NCBI GenBank assembly: GCA_018340375.1
Contig: JAFFJZ010000001.1
Span: 34,526,001 to 34,590,000 of the forward strand
Source: Gonatopus flavifemur
Taxonomy: Eukaryota; Arthropoda; Insecta; Hymenoptera; Dryinidae
Length of the DNA: 64,000 nt
Reading direction: 5' to 3'
The stretch's first letter is position 1; every line of letters starts with the position of its first letter. Below the pieces are notes generated by a model that had not been told where the DNA came from, searched no databases, and saw nothing but the letters and a program-made list of their open reading frames with translations. Positions 24,101 to 35,303 of this stretch are shown one piece after another. Both the position numbers and the translations under genes were made by a program.

Positions 24101-27100
24101 GAACGTAAGAGCTTCAAAATTACCATTGAAAGATGTTGGTTGGACGTATGGTGTGAGTAGTACGTACCTGAAAGAACATGTTATTAGTCATTGGCGGGCC
24201 AAGTATCGTTTTAAACAGCGTGAAGCATTCTTAAACAAATATCCTCAATTCAAAATTAACGTACAAGGTAATTATCAACATTTCTGCAACGTGTCTATGC
24301 ATCGCATGTTTCAATTGATATGTTTATTTCGAACAAAAAAATAGGTTTGGATATTCATTTTGTCCACGTGAAACCAAAGAATCCGGACAACAAACGCGTG
24401 ATTCCTCTCCTTATGCAACACGGATGGCCTGGATCGATCGTTGAATTTTATAAAATCATCCCCTTGCTTACTACTTCAAGATCCGATTATGACTTTGTGT
24501 TCGAAGTGATAGCACCGTCATTGCCAGGTTTTGGATTCTCTGATTCCGCGACGATACCTGGTCTTGGGAGCGCTCAAATGGCCGTGGTATTGAAAAATCT
24601 GATGCTAAAATTGGGTTTCAATCAATTTTATACTCAAGGCGGTGATTGGGGAACTATAGTGACAACAGAAATGGCAGTGCTGTTTCCTCAACAGTGAGTT
24701 GACTATTCATCAAAATATATATTATTATATAAAAATTGTGTATGGAATTCAGTCCGCTTCCAGAAGTGAATTCCTCGTTGTAAAATCTGATTAATTGGGA
24801 TGAAATCTTATCGATCCTGTTTCAAATGCACATATCAAACCGTATAAGCTTCTGGATTTCATCTGTTTTAATGGGATTTGATAAGGAAAGTTGATGATGC
24901 CTGATCGAATTTCCTCCCACCTTATAAGCTTCAGATAATATCAAACCTCATAAAAACTGATGATACTGAATCAACACCGATCTATGCAGTCTTGTGGGAA
25001 TTTTTCAACAGGGTTGATATTACTCTTGCAATAGTGGTGGGTGATTCTTGGAAAAATTAGTTCTCAACAAAAATGTATCAAATTTTGATCAATGTTTTGT
25101 GGAAAACTTCATAAACTGAATTCTTTCCTACAGAAACAAACTGTCCATCGCTATCTGGCGATATTTCAATCGGTCGGTCATAATTTAATCACTGTTAGAA
25201 ATGTTCGTGGATTCCAGAACCGTTAATATAAATTTCTACATTCAATTTATTCACTCTATACGGAGCCAACTTCACTACATTGATTGACAATGCAATCTAC
25301 AATCAGATACACAAATTCAATGTACAAATGTAAATGAAAAATGTTCCAAATCTGGTACATGAAATTTAACACAGATAATTCTAACAGGAAGTCATTCAAA
25401 TTGAGAAAGAGAGAAAAGATGCTTCATGAGATTCTCTGAAATTTGACTGAATTTTAAAAAGTTTCCACTCAATTTTGGAACGGATTTCAAAAATTCAGTC
25501 AATTTTTTAGAATTCAGGAGGAAGGGGCTGTGAAAACCCGAAATCACCTTTTCCGAATTTTCAATAGGATTTTTTCTAATTGTAGTTATATCCGAGCTGG
25601 AGTTACAGCTACAATCTTTTGTAATTGCCTTGGTTTGAAATTTCCTTCTCGATGTGTAAATATGAAACTCTGGATTTTTCATACAGTGTTCTAGGAATTC
25701 ATTCCAATATGTGCAGTTCTCGTAAACTATGGACGATTCTCAAAACATTCATATACAGCTTCTATCCATCTTTATTTATGAATGAAGACGATGCAGATCT
25801 AATGTTTCCAATGAAAGATCATTTGAGTAGGATGATAGAGGAGAGCGGATATTTACACATTCAAGCTACAAAGCCAGACACAATTGGTAAGAATATTTTG
25901 GAACATGGAATCAATATTCACGATGCGAAAACAACACATGAAGAATTACTAGAATTTCTGCCACGTTATGTAGATACATGTTTCCATACCACACAGAGTT
26001 TGTCCGTTTGAGAGCACCGCAGATTTAAGATTCAATGGAAGTTTACTTTGTCAATAGTTACCTAAAACCTTGAGACTTCTGTCTCAAAATTACATCTTTC
26101 AAATCGGGTGAACCGATAAATGTTGAACGTCGCTTTTCAGGTACATTACATTGTGAACAATTTTTAAAAAATTCAGACCGATTCTGTAATTTTGGACCGC
26201 ATCATGTCTGGATTATCAGAAAGTGCTTCTGAATATTCAGATTTATTTTCTGACAATACAGACATGTTGCGATATTGAAAATTACTAAAACGTTCTGAGT
26301 TTCCAGAAAATTTTTTACAGTGTATTTTAGTCCATTATACAGTGAAAAGCGAAACTGATTTTCACTCTGGATATCAGCTCATTTCAAGATGCAGCCAAAA
26401 CCAGCCACGTTTGAAACCTTCATATGCACAGCAGGGTCACAGTGACCCTGTAACCAAACTAAAGCGTGAAGATAACACGTGAACGCAAAAAACATGAAAT
26501 AGCTGTGGCAGCTTCTCACTCTTTTAACACTCTTTTCCCATTGCGATAGCAAGAATAATTGCAGCTGTAACTATTTTTTAGCTACCACAGTGAGAAATCG
26601 GAAGGAATACTCTCAATCTTGTTATTAAGGGGAGGTTCTCATCAAGCGAATTCCGAAATAAGGTGATTCTCTCGAATTTTTTTTCTTAAGAAGAGAGTAA
26701 ATTAAGAACTCGAGTTATTTGAAACTGTTTGAATGGGTCTTAAAGTACATGAAAAAAATGTTCTCAAGTCAAAGAATTCGTATCCCGAAATTTTACAGGC
26801 GTTTTCTCAAAACCATGTTTTTCAGGTTTGGCTCCACGATATCTCAAACACTACTGAACGGATCGCTCCTTTTTCTTTATTTCGTAACTGATTGAATTTA
26901 TTGTAGAATGAACCTCAATCGAGATGACATTTGCCTTTTGTTTTTTTTTTATAGCACTTTAAAGAGCGAAGGAAGGTGAAACAACGCTAACAAAAATTTG
27001 CGTGTCTGTAATTTTTTTAATTTTGGACTTTTCATTGATTTTATTGATACAACCTTCAAACGAATTTTTGGATTTTTGATTTCTGATCATTTTTGTGAGT

Positions 27101-28866
27101 GCTATAGTGGCGCCCGATTGATCACTATTTTTTTAGGCGGTTATGTTTCAATACGTATCAAAAATTCAAATGGCATTATTTTTTACTGAAAAAAATTCGT
27201 TTTTGTACTCAAAGACTCAATCAACAAGTGTGAAAAACCCCGAATTCTTCATTCACTTCCTCCCATGAAAAAAAAATTTGAGAAACTCACCTTATTTTGG
27301 AGTCGCTAGATGAGAACCTCCCCTTACAGAATTTTCAACCTGCATTCTTCTGTGTGCATAGATTCATATGTAAATAAATAGTGAACGCACATGAAATATG
27401 GTCGGGCTTTTGGAAAATATACTGTTACCAAATATAATAGAATCTCTGTAGAAAAAGATCTTCTGTCTCTCTGCCGTTGTATATTTGAACTTGTATTCCA
27501 ATGGCGGTACAAGAGAAATAAAAGAACGTATACCGATGAAAGGATACCATGATTCAAGACGTCGCGCTCACATTTCTTTCCTTCATACATATTACATTAA
27601 CGAAGATTTTTGATGTATAAATATTGAATGGAATATTACAGGTGTAGGACTGAGCGATTCTCCGGCTGGTTTGGCGGCTTGGATCCTTGAAAAGTTTTCA
27701 ACCGCAACTAATGTCACTTATAGAGAAAGAGAGGATGGCGGTCTCTTGGAAAAATTCACAATGGATGAATTACTCGATAATGTTATGATATACTGGATTT
27801 CGAATAGTTATACCACCTCTGCTAGAATTTACGCTGAAGTTTTTAATAAAAAATACATGGAATTAGGAATGAATTCGTAAGTATCGATGAAAGAACACCA
27901 TGAAAGTCTACACATTACATTCACTGTAAAAAAATTCCTTCTGACAATTTAGAAGATTTTTTACAGTCTCTTTCTTTTGAATGTGTAGATAAACTTTATA
28001 AAACTTGAGGAAACTTCAACAAAAAATTCTTCTGTAAATTCAAAAGAAAGTGGCTGTGAAGAATCAACAGTCACCTTTTCTGAATTCTTAGAAAGAAGTT
28101 CTTACAATGTTTACTTTATGTACGATTATGCACTCAGAGAAAAAAAGTTACTGAACCAGCAAACCTCGAAAATGTGCTTCACTGATATGGCAAAACTTGT
28201 GGCTGAATTGGCAAAAAATTTTGCTCTTTTAACCAGCCCTTGCCATTCAGCAATCCGGAATTGTAGATATACAGGCAGCTAGAAAATTTTGCTGAATTAG
28301 CAAATATCTTTATATTCATATCCTTGCTGTAACAGCAACCGTTTTGCTAATTTAGCAAAGCAGATTTTTCAGAATTGCCTTTTCAGCAAGAATTTTCTCT
28401 GCGTTTGATGTATCTTGCATTTGTTTTATTTCTAATAATATTGAATTTCAATTCGATTAGAACAGAATAGACTTCAATTAAATACCCCATGTGAAAAAAG
28501 TTTTCAAGTTTATATTATAAATTTGAAAATTTCTTCACATGGGATATAATCAATTTCGATAGAATTGATTTAAAACATAAGAGATCCTCTCCGTTCATAT
28601 TTTTATGTAAACTTTATTGAGGAAAAGTTGACATTTCTTTTGTTCACAGTTTTCCAGTATTAGTACCGAGCGCATGTGCGCAATTTCCTAATGAAATTAT
28701 GTATCAAATTCCTAGTTTATTGAGAGACCGATACAGGAATCTCATTCGTGTAACGAAAATGCCACGAGGTGGTCATTTCGCTGCTATGGAAGAACCTGCA
28801 CTTCTCGCGGATGACGTTTGGGCGGCTATAGCTGAAATGGAACGCTTAAGAAAAATTACGCCATAG
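21184..28866 (+). CDS. Jheh: Juvenile hormone epoxide hydrolase, first copy (456 aa)
   Basis: Six exons: 21184-21357, 24072-24267, 24345-24693, 25687-25886, 27642-27876, 28650-28866 (stop TAG). All have GT/AG borders and consistent phases (0,1,2,1,2). The product is a membrane-bound microsomal epoxide hydrolase that opens the epoxide of juvenile hormone to the diol. An N-terminal hydrophobic anchor spans about residues 6-22, then PQLPETWW of the epoxide hydrolase N-terminal domain. The alpha/beta-hydrolase part has the oxyanion motif HGWPGS (H149), nucleophile D224 in GGDWGT, tyrosines Y295 (SGYLHIQATKPDT) and Y370 (ARIYAE) for epoxide activation, acid E400 (FPNE) and H427 in RGGHFAA. Length and residue spacing fit the family. 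Xenobiotic mEH activity cannot be excluded, but insect enzymes of this type are normally assigned as JHEH. A possible poly(A) signal is at 28963-28968. The exon 6 acceptor was chosen as TTCACAG because the later CAG breaks the frame. Confidence 0.93.
21418..21822. mobile_element. Family-E MITE, interrupted copy
   Basis: The left end is ACTGTAAAACAATTCCTTCT and the right end AGAAGGAATTTTTTTCGCA, an inverted pair. Interrupted at 21629-21798 by a palindrome. Compare the uninterrupted copy at 27922-28109. Confidence 0.6.
21629..21798. repeat. 170-bp near-perfect palindrome
   Basis: Starts AAAGATGGGCGATCTGAAAA and ends with the complement CACATCACCTATCTTT. Internal arms share CAATTTTTATTGAATTTCAA over long stretches. 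A foldback element nested inside the family-E MITE. Confidence 0.75.
22416..23866. mobile_element. Long inverted-repeat element carrying a 157-bp tandem array
   Basis: The ends are imperfect reverse complements: GCATGATACAAAAACGGTAT at the left against ATGTTTTTATGATACACG at the right. The similarity continues inwards through CCCATGTGGAAAT and a GCGCGGTACTGGC/GCCAGTAGCGGCGC pair, for roughly 200 bp or more per arm. The middle holds the tandem array at 22760-23330. No transposase frame. Class uncertain: a foldback element or a non-autonomous DNA transposon with an internal minisatellite. Confidence 0.6.
22760..23330 (+). repeat. 157-bp tandem repeat, about 3.6 copies
   Basis: The motif GCCAGAGTYGGTATTATC recurs at 22773, 22930, 23087 and (diverged) 23244, exactly 157 bp apart each time. 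The rest of each unit, for example GCCAGTAATGATATGACTCT and ATCTTGGCAACT, follows in register. Confidence 0.85.
24694..25686 (+). other. Intron 3 of the first JHEH gene
   Basis: 993 bp. Part of it (about 25390-25570) looks like a worn family-E MITE (AATTCAGGAGGAAGGGGCTG). The rest is unassigned. Confidence 0.7.
25887..27641 (+). other. Intron 4 of the first JHEH gene
   Basis: 1,755 bp. Contains the TTAA MITE copy 3 and a possible family-E remnant at about 26165-26330 that ends TTTTTTACAGTGTA. Confidence 0.8.
26625..27327 (+). mobile_element. TTAA-target MITE, copy 3
   Basis: Bounded by TTAAGGGGAGGTTCTCATC and GATGAGAACCTCCCCTTAC. The right target site has mutated from TTAA to TTAC. Same orientation as copy 1. 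Lies in intron 4 of the first JHEH gene. Confidence 0.85.
27922..28109. mobile_element. Family-E MITE, uninterrupted copy
   Basis: Starts CACTGTAAAAAAATTCCTTC and ends GAAAGAAGTTCTTACAATG, about 188 bp. It begins 45 bp after the exon 5 donor of the first JHEH gene. Confidence 0.6.
28131..28404. mobile_element. Foldback MITE with GCAAAATT-type internal repeats
   Basis: Ends CACTCAGAGAAAA and, inverted, TTTTCTCTGCGT. Contains multiple TTTGCTAATT/AATTAGCAAA and CAGCAA motifs giving dyad symmetry. In intron 5 of the first JHEH gene. Confidence 0.55.
28485..28543. repeat. Small palindrome (CCCATGTGAA)
   Basis: Left CCCATGTGAAAAAAGTTTTC, right complement GAAAATTTCTTCACATGGG. It ends about 106 bp before exon 6 of the first JHEH gene. 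Confidence 0.65.
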
Positions 28867-29251
28867 ACAATACATCCTGATATATGCCTCAGAGTATTTC
28901 TGAAGTATTTATAGAAACTAAGCGAATTCAGAATAACTATTTTGTAATGAAAAAGGGAATAGAATAAAGCCCAATTTATTTATATGATGCCGTACGAAAA
29001 CTGCATGAAATTGTTGGGAACTGATCTGTGAATCCAGTTTTCAAGTGAAGATCTAAATGGAAAATTTTTCTCGCGTTTAGTAATCTATTCATGAATTTTA
29101 CATCATACTTGTATCCCGCGTGAAAAAAGTTGGCGTGATAGCGATATCGGAAGGGCAGAAGGAACAGGATAGGACATTTACTTTCATCCTGAATATCAAC
29201 TGATTTCCTGTTCCAATTGAAAGTGAGGACCAAAGACAAATGCCGACAGAA
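28867..29251. other. 3' flank of the first JHEH gene
   Basis: Holds a probable poly(A) signal AATAAA at 28963-28968, 97 bp after the stop codon. Otherwise unassigned. Confidence 0.5.
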
Positions 29252-29759
29252 TACCCTGGTAGAAATTTGTCTGGGCGTCCCATTCACCATCCACGTACTA
29301 TATGGGACCCACGTGGGGGCACCTGGATAACACATTTCAGCCAATTTGACTTGAGTGCCCAAACGTGTAGTTGTTTTATGTAGATTTTCCATGCGTCAAC
29401 TGATCGTACAGTAACATTGATGGTCCATCAACACGGTCAGAGGAATGAAAGGAAGCCCCAACGTTTTAATGTGTCACTCGGGATTATTTCATGGAAATAA
29501 ATTCAAAAGCAACGTTCTTGACTGGAGATCATACGTCAAAATACATTGTTACCTTATTCATAGGTGTGATTCTACAAAAAAAAAAAACATGATTTCACGA
29601 TTTCTAATTACCAATTTGAACAAGATTCTAGCAATTCCGTGGGACATCTGGATGGGCACAGGCTGGGAAGTGTGTTACAAAACTAGCTAGAAACCAACCT
29701 ATCATCTGAGAAAACTAGCTGGGACCATCTAATTCCCAATCATAATTTCTACCAGGGTA
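29252..29759. mobile_element. MITE with TACCCTGGTAGAAAT ends
   Basis: The left TACCCTGGTAGAAAT and right ATTTCTACCAGGGTA are exact inverted repeats. About 508 bp, no transposase. The termini resemble those of the 118-bp elements at 53064-53180 and 55244-55361. Confidence 0.7.
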
Positions 29760-30851
29760 GGAGAGACTGAATTCCAGTCAAGTTTTCAAGTAAGATGTAT
29801 CCACATTCAGCCGAAGTTTCGATTCTCGCTGAAAATCTGGTAACAACTTCAGAAAATATTGAAGTAATTTGGGAAAAATCTTGGTGAAAGTGTTTTATAA
29901 GGGTATATTTGGTTTGGAATTTTTTTATACATTTTGTCAGTTTTTTTCCAAATTATCACAGAAATCCGAATCCCATACTTTTTGGAATGACTCTTGCCAA
30001 CACTGCAGGGCTTCTGGGTATTCACGTTTTCCAACGAAATTACCCAATTACGTGATCTTATTGGTTCAAATGACCAATCAGGAAAAAAAGTGAAAAATCC
30101 GGCTGGATGTGGCAGCACTGTGAAACAAAACTTCGGAAAACTTCCATTACCGTACTGGGAGCAATTAACCTGTACATTTGTACTGAAAAATTACATTCGA
30201 ATTATGAAAATTCCAGTACACGTATCAGAAATTTCTTGTATTTATACTGGAAAATTGGAGTGAAGAATATGGAATTTCATGTGAAATACGGAAAAATTCC
30301 GGTACAACAGGAATTTTCTTGTACGCAAACTGAAAATTTCGTCATTAATAGAAATTTTCCAGGCCCTGGGTACCGAAGAATTCCAGTTTTCTCAGCAGTG
30401 GGCATCTTATTTGAAAAATGGGCTGAAATTCAGTCTTTTCCATTATATCGGGATTTGTTTCCGGGGCTTACTTTCACAAGGAAACTGCGGAGAAAAGTGT
30501 AGGTCGAAAATGAGGTGAGTTTTAGAAAAATCCAAGAACATTTCCCAGTTCTTCGATAATAATAGAGCATTTTGCATTTTCCTGGAATTTAGTTTCATAT
30601 TATGCTCAAAAAATAAATCAAAAGCGACAACTGAGAATGGAACTGTGTAAATATTTATGCACCGATATTTGTGTCATCATCAAGAGACTCACGGAAGTAC
30701 ATGATTCAGGTATTTCATATGTACTTGAAATGATTATAATGCATGTTCATTGATTGGAAGGTCGGTACAATCTCTGCACGAAGATGCTTATATAATGATT
30801 CCAAACCGATCAAGCATTTTGATGCTCATAACTATACATATACTAATACAT
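29760..30851. other. Intergenic, unassigned
   Basis: The 131-codon open frame at 30107-30502 lies in sequence with dispersed GGAATTTTCTTGTA repeats and has no family signature. Probably repeat-derived. Confidence 0.35.
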
Positions 30852-30969
30852 CCCGAAGCAAAAATTTTCAAAATTATATAGAAATTACATAGAATTATAT
30901 ATAGATTACATATAAACTGTATTGAATTTTATATAAACTGTGTATCATTTTGAAAAGTTTTCACTCGGG
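30852..30969. repeat. AT-rich MITE with CCCGA ends
   Basis: Left CCCGAAGCAAAAATTTTCAA, right complement TTGAAAAGTTTTCACTCGGG. A related piece starts at 31202 (CCCGAGAGGAAAAATTTCC) and its possible other end is near 31645-31670. Confidence 0.6.
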
Positions 30970-31811
30970 ATTCAACTGTGCGCGAACAACGCTCCTCAAT
31001 CTGTACTGTTGAGATTGAAAATGCATGATAAATGAGAATGTTGGTGCATTTTTATGAAAATCAAAGATATCTGTTGTTCATATATTTTTATAAAATACCA
31101 ATCAAACTTGACATGTATTTCAAGTATCGTAAGGTTCTTAATGAAAAAGTATGAGTATTGAGAAATCAAAGGTTGAAATTTTCAGATGTGTCCTTGGATC
31201 ACCCGAGAGGAAAAATTTCCAAAATTATATGTAATTTTTCATTGTTTTTTTCTTCAAAAAATTATAATTTGAAAATTCTAGGTTTGGAAAAAGATTTCAT
31301 TTCCTCGGGAATATTAAGAGATGTGAAGGAAGCTAGTTTCCCCTTGCTTTCCCTCCGTTTCTGCCGATGTTCCTGGCGTTGGGATGAGTGGGTTTCTCTT
31401 AGTTTGTATTCTCCCTCTCGAGTAGTTTATTCCACCCGAAAAAGAGACCTAAATCTGAGATCCTTATCCTCCCCAACACGTGAAGGGAGCAGATACTACC
31501 AAGGATGGATGAAAAGGACATCAAGGACAGGTAACAAGAAATCCCCCCGGAAGACCCGCAATCATGCCACGGGGAGGATCTAAGTTGTATACAATTATAT
31601 ACATATCTTATATATAGAATATAATGAAGCATATCCAAATTATATATAAATTTCGGAAATTTTTCTTGTCTTCTAAATTGCACGATGAATATGTTGATTG
31701 GTAGATAGATGCGCATTCAAACTATAATATACATCGAACTCACCCTTATAGAAAAAGTTGTACACTCTGACTTTTGGTTAGCTCAAGAGACATTCTCTGA
31801 ATCATAATACA

Positions 31812-32311
31812 CCCGTAGAGAACATTAAGCTTCAGCGAACGTTCAGATTAGATCTGTATAAATCGGGCCGGAGGTTCATGAGAGCCAACTTTTAGATTCA
31901 CAAACGTTCGACGAAGGTTCTACGAACGTTGAAATGTCCACCTCGAAATACTTCCAGGAAACATAGATGGAACGTTTGGGAAAGATTCATCGAAGGTGTG
32001 ATGAAGCTTCATAAAAATATCTCTATTTATATCAATTTATTATTCATATAAATTGATAGAAATAATATTAATAAAGGTATTATTAATAATTAATAAAGGT
32101 ATAAATATTTTTATGAAGCTTCATCAAACCTCAGATGAACCTTCAACAAACGTTTCATCTATGTTTCCTAAAAGTATTTCGAGACGAGATTTTGAGTATT
32201 TAGAACTTTTGTCGAATGCTTGTGAATCTGAAAGTCAGCTTTTATGAACCTTCGGCCCGATCTATACAGATCTAATCTGAACGTTCGTTGAAGCTTCATG
32301 TTTCCTTCGGG
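31812..32311. mobile_element. 500-bp foldback element, family K copy 1
   Basis: Left end CCCGTAGAGAACATTAAGCT and right end complement GCTTCATGTTTCCTTCGGG. Each arm is over 200 bp and includes CGAACGTTCAGATTAGATCT and ACTTTTAGATTCACAA motifs. The centre is AT-rich. A sister copy is at 47207-47691. Confidence 0.75.
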
Positions 32312-32667
32312 ACAGAATAGGAATATCTTCAGTTCTTCCGAGTTGTTCGATTCAAGTAGGACTGTGCAGATGACTTATGCGCGCTTTTTTCTCAGCTCCT
32401 GTAACAAACACAACTTTGTTCGAAACTTGTAAAAAAAAGTTGCATAACACGTATTTTGAATATCCAATGAATATCAAACAAGTTTTAGATTTTACGCTTG
32501 TTATTGAATTTTCACAAACATTAAATTAAACAATATAACACCTTTCTCGTCTCCAAACGAGCTTCATAATAATCTCAAAAGAAAAATCAAACCCTAACGG
32601 CAGAATTTGTTTCCGAAACGTTTCTTGAACGTTCAGAAAATCTCTCCCACATTTTATAAATATTCCA

Positions 32668-33106
32668 GCACGTTGTGCTGACTTGGAAGTTATCTCCTGG
32701 GCTGAATATGATGTGTCGGTTGTTGATCATTTGCATCGAATGAGCTATCATCGCGGAAGATTTGAAATTGAAGAGTCACCATGGGTCTCAAACTATCGAA
32801 GACAAATCAAGAAGTCTCACTGAACATTCCATGTAATGTACGTGAGATGTATGTGGAATTCAATTCACACATCCCAGACAGCACAATAAGTTCTAATGCA
32901 AATGTAGGGATTCATTATGAAGTGATGGAAAACGTCCAGCGAAGAGAACATGGAAACAAAACGATAACCAAAATTCATGCAGAAATTTCTGACACGAAGA
33001 ATTCGGGTAAGAATCCGAATATCTTATGCCACAGTTTATTCCAATATTGATACCAATATTGCCACCTGTCAGGCACAATATTAACTTTTTTCAACGCTCA
33101 ACAGGT
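32668..33106 (+). other. Possible orphan coding exon (uncertain)
   Basis: An 89-codon frame (32781-33050) opens MGLKLSK in an ideal CACCATGG context, a sequence compatible with N-myristoylation. It passes a GGTAAGA donor-like site at 33005-33011. A second frame upstream (about 32668-32823) is open for some 50 codons and looks protein-like (CADLEVISWAEYDVSV). A strong donor-like CAG|GTAAGG occurs at 33101-33109. No family recognised. It could be a fragment of an unknown gene or chance. Confidence 0.2.
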
Positions 33107-33264
33107 AAGGACTACCTACACGCAAGAACGCAACAGTACACTGTAAAAATCAGGTCTTGAATTCGGATTCTTTCAAGACTGAACCTATGATGCAAACAAA
33201 TTGAATAAAAAAAAATCCCCGACACAATGGAAGGAGCATTGTCTAAAATTGAGATGCGAACAGA

Positions 33265-34218
33265 TTGAGTGAAGGTTCTCATCCACTCTCTAAATCTGAA
33301 AGAGTGACAAATCACGTGTTGCACTCCATTAAGTCTCAGAAATGAGCCAGTCCACTTCGAGTGGAAGTTTCACTCGTTTCGAGTGAACCCTCACTCTTTT
33401 AGAGTGAAAAATTGACTCCGGAATTGAAGTGGCTGTGAGTTTCTAACTTCAAAATTTAAAATATCACTCAAAATTTCGACAGGCTCACTTTTGGCTGGCT
33501 GAAAAGTGAAATATCACTCTAAAAAATTTAGAGAGCAGCAACCCCAAAATAAGGTGATTTTCTCAAATTTTTTTTTCATGGGAGGAAGTAAATGAAGAAC
33601 TCGGGGTTTTTCATACTTGTTAATTGAGTCTTTAAGTACAAAAACGAATTTTTTTCAGTAAAAAATAATGCTATGGGAATTGTTGATACGTGTCGAAACA
33701 CAACCACCTAAATAAACAGTGATCAATCGGGCACCACTATAGCACTCACAAAAATGATCAGAAATCCAAAAAATTTGTATGAAATATATCATATTTGTTG
33801 GAGGTTGCATCAATAAAACCAATGAAAAGTTCAAAATTAAAAAAATTACAGACACGCAAATTTTTGGTAGCGTTGTTTCACCTTTCTTCGCTCTTTAAAG
33901 TGCTATAAAAAAAAACAAAAGGCAAATGTCATCTCGATTTAGGTTCATTCTACAATAAATTCAATCAGTTTCGAAACAAAGAAGAAGGAGCGACCCGTTC
34001 AGTAGTTTTTGAGATATCGTGGAGCCGAAATTGAAAAACATGGCCTTTAAAGTTTCGGGATACGAATTCTTTGACTTGAGAAAATTTTTTTCATGTACTT
34101 CAAGACCCATTCAATCAGTCTCAAATAACTCGAGTTCTTAATTTACTCTCTTCTTAAGAGAAAAAATTCGAGAGAATCACCTTATTTCGGAATTCGCTTG
34201 ATGAGAACCTCCCCTTAA
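33265..34218 (-). mobile_element. TTAA-target MITE, copy 4, interrupted by family B
   Basis: Starts TTGA-GTGAAGGTTCTCATC (target site mutated from TTAA) and ends GATGAGAACCTCCCC-TTAA. Just inside the left TIR, after TTCTCATCCA, a 250-bp family-B element intervenes. The MITE resumes GCAACCCCAAAATAAGGTGA. Confidence 0.85.
33286..33535. mobile_element. Family-B MITE, copy 2
   Basis: Ends CTCTCTAAATCTGAAAGAGT and, inverted, CACTCTAAAAAATTTAGAGAG, with CA on both sides. Inserted in the left TIR region of TTAA MITE copy 4. Confidence 0.8.
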
Positions 34219-34516
34219 GACTTTCTTCTTACAGTGTATATATTGCAATTTTCTCAGTGCGTAACGTTGCGTTCTCGCATGAATGTTCGCGTCACTTGTG
34301 GAGATAAGCCGTAAGCAATCGGTTCATTATAATGTTGTTGATTCTTCTCGTATTATCATGTTCTTTGAATGCCTATAATCATATCAATTTCTCAGCACTT
34401 TTTTTGTTCATTGGAAAATATTATAGTGAGTGTCAAAACATGATGTACAAAATGATTATTATAGGATTCCCTTGTAAATCATACATAATTTTATATAATT
34501 TCATAGAATATGTATA

Positions 34517-34826
34517 TATGTACACGGAAAGACTGGGTCTATTATTATTTACAAAAATGACTGTCAATTTAGGGAAAACGAGGATTGCTGGAAAATATTC
34601 GTAGTGAGTCTACTAAGAATTCGTAGTCGATGTATTAACAATTGATAGTTTCACTGTGGAAAATACCAATGGAACTATCAACTGTTAATATTTTGACTAC
34701 GAATTTTTGATAGACTCACTACAAATATTTTTCAGCGATCCTCTTTTTCCCTAAATTGACAGTCATTTTTCCAAACGTTGATAAATTCTTTCTAAATAAT
34801 AATAGACCCGGTCTTTCCGTGTATAT
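34517..34826. repeat. 310-bp palindromic element
   Basis: Arms: TACACGGAAAGACTGGGTCT at the left against AGACCCGGTCTTTCCGTGTA at the right. They continue through TGACTGTCAATTTAGGGAAA and the pair GTAGTGAGTCTACTA/TGATAGACTCACTAC. The match is near complete except in the centre. Confidence 0.8.
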
Positions 34827-35303
34827 CCTTGAGATGATTTTTATAGATGATTCGTTTATGAACCATACATGTACAAATTTATTAGTCAGGCAATTATGTA
34901 CACAGGACAAGTTTTATGCGTTTTGTGCAGAAAGAAGTCTTCACTCATATATCTAATATTATTCCATATGAACAAATGTCAAGTACACATTGTGCTTTAT
35001 ATGAGTAATTTTTGAGAGTTATCGCCTGTAATTTAAATAATAACTGAGATAATTCTTTCCCTTGAGATAACGACCAAAAAGATATAAATTACTCCGCAAC
35101 ATTGTTCGTTTTTCCAACTTTACGCAAAGCTTTAACTCATATGATATTGAATTAATATGAATATATGTGAATTTATGATCACTGAGATATTAAATGTCTC
35201 GTCTCGATGAACCAGATTGGCTGGAGATAAAAGAAATTAATGAATTACTCTTTTCCTACTAGACTGACATTTATTAGTGATGAGAACATTTCAAATTGTG
35301 ACA

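Larger units (their letters stand above)
33139..34236. mobile_element. Family-F MITE, copy 1, interrupted by two younger elements
   Basis: Left end CACTGTAAAAATCAGGTCTT (33139). Right end GACTTTCTTCTTACAGTG (to 34236). Both ends are flanked by TA. The sequence between GCGAACAGATTGA and GACTTTCTT is occupied by the TTAA MITE copy 4, as shown by comparison with the uninterrupted copy at 53385-53534. Confidence 0.8.

Noticed and set aside
28650..28658. Alternative acceptor (TTTTCCAG) for the last exon of the first JHEH gene
   Set aside because: Using it shifts the frame. The upstream TTCACAG keeps the phase and gives FPVLVPSACA, aligned with VPIEVPTACA in the second gene.
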